NCBI GenBank assembly: GCA_965242565.1
Contig: OZ251457.1
Span: 1,736,001-1,800,000, forward strand
Source: CATQGW01 sp965242565
GTDB taxonomy: Bacteria > Chloroflexota > Dehalococcoidia > Bin125
Length of the DNA stretch: 64,000 nucleotides
Direction of reading: 5' to 3'
Part shown: piece after piece, positions 59,215 to 64,000 of the stretch
Numbering within the stretch: position 1 is the first letter of the stretch
Layout: each line of letters begins with the position of its first letter
Notes under the pieces: model-generated
Told to the model about the DNA's origin: nothing
Seen by the model: the letters and a program-made list of their open reading frames with translations, nothing else
Databases searched by the model: none
Program-made: the position numbers and the translations under genes

Positions 59215-60198
59215 TCAGGCGGGGAACGGGGGGAGGCCGACGGCGTTTTTGGCGTCGTTGAGGACTTGTTGGGCGATGACGCGAGCGCGGCGTGCGCCGT
59301 CGTGGAGGATTTCGTCGACCTGTTCGGGATGGGCGGCGAGTTCGTCGCGGCGGGCGCGGATGGGGGCGAAGGTTTCGTTGATGCTGTCGGCCAGCATTCC
59401 CTTGCAATCGACGCAGCCGATGGCGGCGTTGGTGCATTGCTCGTGGATTTCGGGCTGGCGCTCGGGGCCGAAGACGCCGTGGAGGGCGTAGACGTTGCAG
59501 ACTTCGGGGCGGCCGGGATCGGTGCGGCGGACGCGCTGCGGGTCGGTGATTGCGCCGCGCACGGCTTTGGCGGTCTCTTCGGGCGTGGCGGCCATATCGA
59601 CGGCGTTGCCGTAGGACTTGCTCATTTTGCGGTTATCGAAGCCGAGCACCATGGGGGCGTCGGTGAGTTCGGCTTCGGGTTCGGGGAAGACATTGCCGAA
59701 GTGGCGGTTGAAGCGGCGGACGATTTCGCGGGCGAGTTCGAGGTGGGGGAGTTGGTCTTCGCCGACGGGGACTTTGTTGGCGCGGTAGAGCACGATGTCG
59801 GCGGTCTGGAGGACGGGGTAGCCGACCAGGCCGTAGTTGACGTTGTCGGGCTGGGAGCGGACTTTTTCCTTGAAGGTAGGGACGCGGAGGAGCATGCCGT
59901 TGGGGGTGACCATACTGAGCAGGAGGTGGAGTTCGGAGATTTCGGGGACGTGGCTCTGGACGTAGAGGATGGTCTCGTCGGGGCGGATGCCGGCGGCGAG
60001 CAGGTCGAGCGCGGTTTCGCGCACGTTGGCGCGCAGTTTGTCGGTATCGGTGAGGGTGGTGAGGGAGTGGAGGTCGACGATGGAGTAGACGCACTCGTAG
60101 CGGTCCTGGAGGGCGACGAAGTTCTGGATTGCGCCGAGGTAGTTGCCGATGTGCTGGCGTCCGGTGGCGCGGATGCCGGCAAAGACGCGGTCTTGCAT
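59215..60198 (-). CDS. trpS: Tryptophanyl-tRNA synthetase
   Basis: A 327-residue class I synthetase. The HIGH-type motif is HIGN (16-19) in RATGRQHIGNYLGAI and the KMSKS motif is intact at 191-195 (RKMSKSYGN). Length is normal. It charges tRNA-Trp. It lies 24 bases after argS and 7 before the helicase gene, all on the minus strand, and is probably transcribed with them. Confidence 0.97.
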   Translation of the reverse strand: MQDRVFAGIRATGRQHIGNYLGAIQNFVALQDRYECVYSIVDLHSLTTLTDTDKLRANVRETALDLLAAGIRPDETILYVQSHVPEISELHLLLSMVTPNGMLLRVPTFKEKVRSQPDNVNYGLVGYPVLQTADIVLYRANKVPVGEDQLPHLELAREIVRRFNRHFGNVFPEPEAELTDAPMVLGFDNRKMSKSYGNAVDMAATPEETAKAVRGAITDPQRVRRTDPGRPEVCNVYALHGVFGPERQPEIHEQCTNAAIGCVDCKGMLADSINETFAPIRARRDELAAHPEQVDEILHDGARRARVIAQQVLNDAKNAVGLPPFPA

Positions 60199-60222
60199 GC
60201 TGTCTGCCGTTTCTCTGTTCCG

Positions 60223-61944
60223 TTACATGTCGTTGGGCGCGGAGACGCCGATCAGGCGGAGGGTGGCGGCGAGGGCGCACTTGGCGGCCTGGACGAGGGT
60301 GAGGCGGGCGGCGGAGCGCCGGGGATGGTCGGCGTCGAGCACGCGGCAGGCGTCGTAGAACTGGGTGAACTGCTGGGCGAGGTCCTGGGCGTAGGTGGTG
60401 AGGTGGTGGGGCTCGCGGCGGGCGGCCATATCGACGACCAGTTCGGGGAGGGTGAGGATGGCGTTGATCAGGGCGTCCTCGCGTTCGTGTTCGAGCAGGT
60501 CGAGGTGGTCGGCGTCGGCGCTGACGTTCTGTTCGGCGGCGGCGCGGAGGATGCCGGCGCAGCGGGCGTGGGCGTACTGGACGTAGAAGACGGGGTTGCG
60601 GCGGGGGTCTTCGGAGCTTGCGGCGTCGAGGTCGAAGTCCATTTGGGCGTCGGCGGAGCGCTGGAGGAGAAAGAAACGGGCGGCGTCGGCGCCGACTTCT
60701 TCGACGAGTTCGCGGAGGGTGACGAGTTCGCCGGTGCGTTTGGACATGCGCACGCGCTCCCGGCCGCGGCGGAGGTGGACGAGTTGGTAGAGCAGCACTT
60801 CGAGGCGGTCGCCGTCGCCGCCGACGGCGGTGACGGAGGCTTTGGTGCGGGCGACATGGCCCTGGTGGTCCGCGCCCCAGACGTCGATCACGCGGTCGAA
60901 GCCGCGGCGGATGAATTTGTCGTAGTGGTAGGCGACGTCGGTGGCGAAATAGGTGGGTTCGCCGCTGCTGCGGATGAGCACGTTGTCCTTGATGGCGTCG
61001 TCGTCATCCGCGCCGACGCCGACGGCGCGGAACCAGATTGCGCCGTCTTTTTCAATGACGAAGCCGCCTTCGCGGAGCAGGGACATGGCAGCGTCGTAGG
61101 GGGCAGCGTCATAGGGCGCGGGTGCGCCGTCCTCTGTTGCGTCGGAGAGGGCGCGCTCGGACTGCCATCGATCGAACTCGACGCCGAGCAGCCGCAGGTC
61201 GTCGCGGATTTGGTCGAGCATCAGCGCGAGGCCGCGGTCGGTCAGTTCCTGGGGCGGATCGTCGGGATCGGCGTCGAGCCACTGCGCGCCGGCTTCTGCG
61301 GCGATTTGGGCGGCGAGGTCGGTCATGTATGCGCCGCCGTAGCCGCCTTCGGGGAGTTCGGCCTCCGCGCCGTGGGCCTGTTGGTAGCGGGCGAGCAGGG
61401 TGCGCCCGAAGAGGGCGATTTGAGCGCCGGCGTCGTTGACGTAGTACTCGCGCTGGACATCGCAGCCGGCGGCGGCGAGCACGGAGGCGAGGGCGTCGCC
61501 GAGCACTGCGCCGCGTCCGTTGCCGACCTGGAGCGGCCCGGTGGGGTTGGCGGAGACGAATTCGACCTGGACGCGCTCCGGAGCGCCGGCGGCGGTGCGG
61601 CCCCATTGGTCGCCGGCGGCGATCACGTCGAGCAGGCGGCTGCGCTTCCAGTCGGCGTGGATGCGGAGGTTGATGAAGCCGGGGCGGGCGGCTTCGACGT
61701 GGGCGATCAGTTGGTCGCGTTGGACGCGGGCGGCGACGGCTTCTGCGACGTCGAGAGGGGGCATGCGCATGGCGCCGGCGAGGCGCATGGCGAGGTTGCA
61801 GGCGTAGTCGCCGTGCTCGGCGTGCTGGGGGCGCTGGATGCGGATTTCGGGTGCGGGCACGGAGGGCAGGGCGCCGTCGTGCTGGGCGCGCCGGAGGGCG
61901 TCGGCGAGGGCGTCGCGCAGCAGTTCGCGCGTGTCGCTGGTCAT
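60223..61944 (-). CDS. argS: Arginyl-tRNA synthetase
   Basis: A 573-residue class I synthetase of normal length. An N-terminal ADD-type domain is followed by VEFVSANPTGPLQVGNGRGA; the HIGH-equivalent reads QVGN (139-142), where most ArgRS have HVGH or HVGN. The KMSKS-like loop is RMSKRTGE. The anticodon-binding DALR domain is at the C-terminus (FYDACRVLDADHP and onward). The ATG at 61944 is chosen because the upstream frame has no similarity. It starts the argS-trpS-helicase run. Confidence 0.95.
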   Translation of the reverse strand: MTSDTRELLRDALADALRRAQHDGALPSVPAPEIRIQRPQHAEHGDYACNLAMRLAGAMRMPPLDVAEAVAARVQRDQLIAHVEAARPGFINLRIHADWKRSRLLDVIAAGDQWGRTAAGAPERVQVEFVSANPTGPLQVGNGRGAVLGDALASVLAAAGCDVQREYYVNDAGAQIALFGRTLLARYQQAHGAEAELPEGGYGGAYMTDLAAQIAAEAGAQWLDADPDDPPQELTDRGLALMLDQIRDDLRLLGVEFDRWQSERALSDATEDGAPAPYDAAPYDAAMSLLREGGFVIEKDGAIWFRAVGVGADDDDAIKDNVLIRSSGEPTYFATDVAYHYDKFIRRGFDRVIDVWGADHQGHVARTKASVTAVGGDGDRLEVLLYQLVHLRRGRERVRMSKRTGELVTLRELVEEVGADAARFFLLQRSADAQMDFDLDAASSEDPRRNPVFYVQYAHARCAGILRAAAEQNVSADADHLDLLEHEREDALINAILTLPELVVDMAARREPHHLTTYAQDLAQQFTQFYDACRVLDADHPRRSAARLTLVQAAKCALAATLRLIGVSAPNDM

Positions 61945-62326
61945 GGTGTGGGCATCCCCGCTGTGTGGGCGCGGTTCGGTGTTCAGGATATCAGCGAAGC
62001 TGCCCTGGGTGCTCACCAGCTTGGACAACGGGCAGCGCGACGCGGTCCACTGCGCCGCTGAGAGGATCGTCGCGGTGACCACCATTGACGCCCGGGCACC
62101 CAACGACGACCTGCCAGTCGGCATGCCGACAGGCAGCCGCGCGCGCCGCGACTCGCCAGGCCGGCTGCTGCCGGAGTTGCGCCGAGCCGAGCTTGAGGGC
62201 GTGCTTGGAGCGTCGCTGGTGGACACGATGCGGGCGCACGGAGCACTGGCCCCGCGCGCCCGCATTGACCGAACTCGCTGATGCCGAGGTCCGGCTACTG
62301 GCAAACTTACGCCGACGCCGCGCGTG
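61945..62326. other. Gap without an assigned gene
   Basis: No hairpin element is found here. A plus-strand frame from GTG at 61979 to TGA at 62281 (100 codons) contains APNDDLPVGMPTG and LLPELRRAELEGVL and could be a small gene or a remnant, but nothing in it is recognisable and no Shine-Dalgarno is clear. The argS promoter must lie here, as must the 3' flank of the broken gene. Confidence 0.4.
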
Positions 62327-63469
62327 TCAGCTCCGGCGTTGGCAGTCGAGGCTCCAGTTTGTGCCCTGCGCCGCATTCACCCAGAAGTAGTAGACGTCGT
62401 CCGGCGGATTGATTACTACTCGGTAGTTGCGCGAAGTTGGCCGGCTAACAGTCGGCACGTCAATGTACCGAGTGCTGCTCACTGGTACGCCCGAGGGGTT
62501 TTTGCCGGGCTGGGACCAGTGCCAGACATAGACCGCACCCCGGCGTTCCTGGCCGTGGTCCGGTCACCTGTTAGCGTCACGCCGATAGTCCTCCGGGTCG
62601 TAATGCTGTAAGTAGTCCTCGTCGATTCCGAAGATCCGGAAGCGATGGAGGCCCTCCGATGCCTCGAAGGTGCATCGGTAGGTACCGGGGGTGAGGGTGA
62701 TAAGCGCCGTGGCACTGCCGGAAGCCGGTATCGTGCCGCTCACGCTGGGGCCGGAGAGGTGCGCGGGGGTTTCCGGCAGATCGCCGAGCCTGCGGAATTC
62801 GAGCGTCCACGACACGCCGGCGCAGCGGCGATTGCCGAAGACGGTTATCTCGCCGGCCGGCAGCGGGCGGAGCTCGCCCTCCAGCCCGGCGGCGTGGAGG
62901 ATGAACGGTTGAGTTTGAGAGGTGATCGGGAGCGCGCGCCTGACCACGGAATCGCCAACGGTCTCGTAGGTGATGGCGCTGACGGTACAGCCGCCGTCCG
63001 CAGCTGAGGGCGCGCCGCCGCGAAACGCCGCCGACGCGAGCCAGAAGCCTTTGTCAAGAGTGATTGTGGTCTGGCTGGTCCCTCGCCGTCGGCGCGGTGG
63101 GTAGACGGCTGGGTGCTGTCGAGCTGTCCGGTTGGGGGATCGCCAGCGGTGGACTCCGGCACGGCGACCGTCAGCGTTACAGGAGTGCTGCGCAGCCAGC
63201 GATTGGTGGGAGCGTTAACGGAGAGGTACCGCCCCGAGGGCTTGATCCGATCGCTCCACTCGCCGCCGATGCGCTGCTGTAGCGCGAACTCTACCCGCCC
63301 ATCGTTGAGGCGTTGCACGGCGATCCGCACATCCGTCTCGACGCTGTGCGTTGCGGCCCACGCTGCGCTGCCGGCGATCACCGCCAGCAGCGCGAGCGCT
63401 GCAAACAGCAGCGTCTTAGGTGAGAGTTTTACCCCCCCCCCCACCGAGATTTGTCATAGGTTTGCGCAT
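62327..63469 (-). pseudogene. Secreted hypothetical protein gene, disrupted (or misassembled)
   Basis: A minus-strand gene of about 380 codons read in pieces. From ATG 63469 (GGAG eight bases upstream, TAACCT about 47 upstream) the frame reads MRKPMTNLGG and meets a run of 11 G at 63432-63442. With 10 G it would continue into the signal helix LSPKTLLFAALALLAVIAG and a domain shared with 49833-50615 (VEFALQQRIGGEWSDRIKPS and RWLRSTPVTL). Near 63060-63150 the sense frame changes again; it then continues TTITLDKGFWLASAAFRG to a TGA at 62564. The same frame continues beyond with coding-like text (AVYVWHWSQPGKN; DDVYYFWVNAAQGTNWSLDC) to TGA at 62327. The product would be secreted. Confidence 0.65.
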
Positions 63470-63515
63470 CGCTCTCGCTCCAGATGGTTCGGTTCGATCT
63501 TCGTTCGCGTCGCAT

Positions 63516-63521
63516 AGGTTA
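63516..63521 (-). promoter_or_regulatory. Putative -10 element of the disrupted gene
   Basis: Minus-strand TAACCT about 47 bases before ATG 63469, the same distance as for other genes here. Confidence 0.3.
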
Positions 63522-63610
63522 GGCACGGCGCGGCGTGTTGGTCAAGGGTGAGTTTGCAGCCGGCGCGCCGATTGGAGGCAGCGACGCACGTTTGGTGCTG
63601 GTGGCGGCGG

Positions 63611-64000
63611 GCCGATTCCCGCTCGGGGGCGGGAATGACGGAAAGGGGGGCGGGTATGTCGGAAAGGGGGGCGGGTATGTCGGAAAGATGGGGTGGAAGT
63701 GGGGGAGAAGGGGGGCTAGGAGTGGTGGGATGAAGGGGGCGCGGGGTGTTGGTGCTGTTCACGGCGAGATACCCGCGGCAAGCGCGGGTATGACGGAATA
63801 AGGGGCGCGGGGATGAGGGAACAAGGGGCGCGGGTATGACGGAGTAAGGGGTGCTGGGATGAGGGAGAGAGGGGCGGGTGTTTGAGGCCGCTCGGGGCAG
63901 ATTCCCGCTCGGGGGCGGGAATGACGGGAAAGGGAGGGCGGGTATGGCGGGAAAGGGAGAGCGGGTATGACGGGAAAGGGAGGGCGGGAATGACGGGAAA
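63611..64000. repeat. Hairpin and half-site repeat cluster at the right edge
   Basis: This is the content of 63470-64000. An ATTCCC-class hairpin (63615-63640) is followed by GGAAAGGGGGGCGGGTATGT units of 21 bases; an ATACCC-class hairpin with CACGGCGAG in front and GACGG behind lies at about 63758-63795; a second ATTCCC-class hairpin starts near 63900 and is followed by three or four half-sites of about 23 bases (GCGGGTATGACGGGAAAGG-like) to the end. No coding frame is supported. Confidence 0.8.

Noticed and set aside
59266..62061. 931-codon plus-strand frame
   Set aside because: It mirrors argS and trpS on the minus strand, both certain. Its translation shows no domain.
61838..62281. Plus-strand frame of 147 codons
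   Set aside because: Its first third is antisense to argS. The remaining 100 codons have no recognisable family or ribosome site, so the stretch is left as a gap.
62479..62715. Minus-strand 78-codon frame
   Set aside because: It overlaps the better-supported frames of the disrupted gene and its composition looks frame-shifted.

Overview
The window is GC-rich (mostly near 65-70 percent by eye) bacterial chromosomal DNA, densely packed with genes on both strands. Several features suggest a Chloroflexota bacterium, probably of the Dehalococcoidia/SAR202 kind: family 5 solute-binding lipoproteins with Tat-like leaders and long Gln-rich linkers, F420-type LLM oxidoreductases, a deazaflavin-dependent nitroreductase, CaiB/BaiF CoA-transferase, DUF1501/DUF1800 proteins and a Gmad2 protein. 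This placement is an inference from gene content; no rRNA is present.

Layout. 0-7.3 kb: two head-to-tail cassettes on the minus strand, each binding lipoprotein - DppB - DppC, the last permease running off the left edge; no ATPase gene is visible. 7.3-9.8 kb: a secreted Gmad2 protein and a DUF433/DUF5615 toxin-antitoxin-like pair. 9.8-28.5 kb: a catabolic block with an amidohydrolase, two near-duplicate LLM oxidoreductases flanking a conserved hypothetical gene, a zinc alcohol dehydrogenase, an NHL-repeat protein, DUF1501 and DUF1800, a Gfo/Idh/MocA dehydrogenase, an HpcH/HpaI aldolase, two D-2-hydroxyacid dehydrogenases, a third binding lipoprotein, a quinone oxidoreductase and a CoA-transferase. 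Two ClpP-fold-like lipoproteins (25.3 and 28.9 kb) bracket the last two genes.

30-40 kb: a RelE-like toxin-antitoxin pair overlapping a DUF6941 gene, an acyl-CoA dehydrogenase, a tRNA-Gly(CCC), an epoxide-hydrolase-like enzyme, a 913-residue N6-adenine DNA methyltransferase followed by a membrane-anchored coiled-coil gene and a relic of the methyltransferase 3' end, an enoyl-CoA hydratase, and a second DUF5615-like/DUF433-like pair. 39-49 kb: membrane proteins, a gluzincin-like metallopeptidase, a class A penicillin-binding protein, gatC-gatA, and an Lrp/AsnC regulator with an aminotransferase. 48.6-50.6 kb is a patch of less GC-rich hypothetical genes. 50.6-62 kb: a hydrolase, a HARE-HTH protein, an SPFH protein, a UbiA-like prenyltransferase, an acyl-CoA carboxylase beta subunit, an F420-type nitroreductase, and an argS-trpS-HelD-like helicase run. 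62.3-63.5 kb holds a gene broken by at least two frame breaks (one at an 11-G tract) and an in-frame stop.

Two properties run through the window. First, intergenic spaces carry a family of short hairpins with several stem sequences but the same GACGG right flank, often followed by one-sided tandem half-sites. Second, promoters appear readable: TAnnCT-like hexamers recur about 20-50 bases before start codons, and four genes without a Shine-Dalgarno sequence have a TAnnnT-like hexamer only 6-7 bases before ATG, as expected for leaderless mRNAs. The most system-like accessory loci are the methyltransferase/coiled-coil locus with its relic and the three small toxin-antitoxin-like modules.
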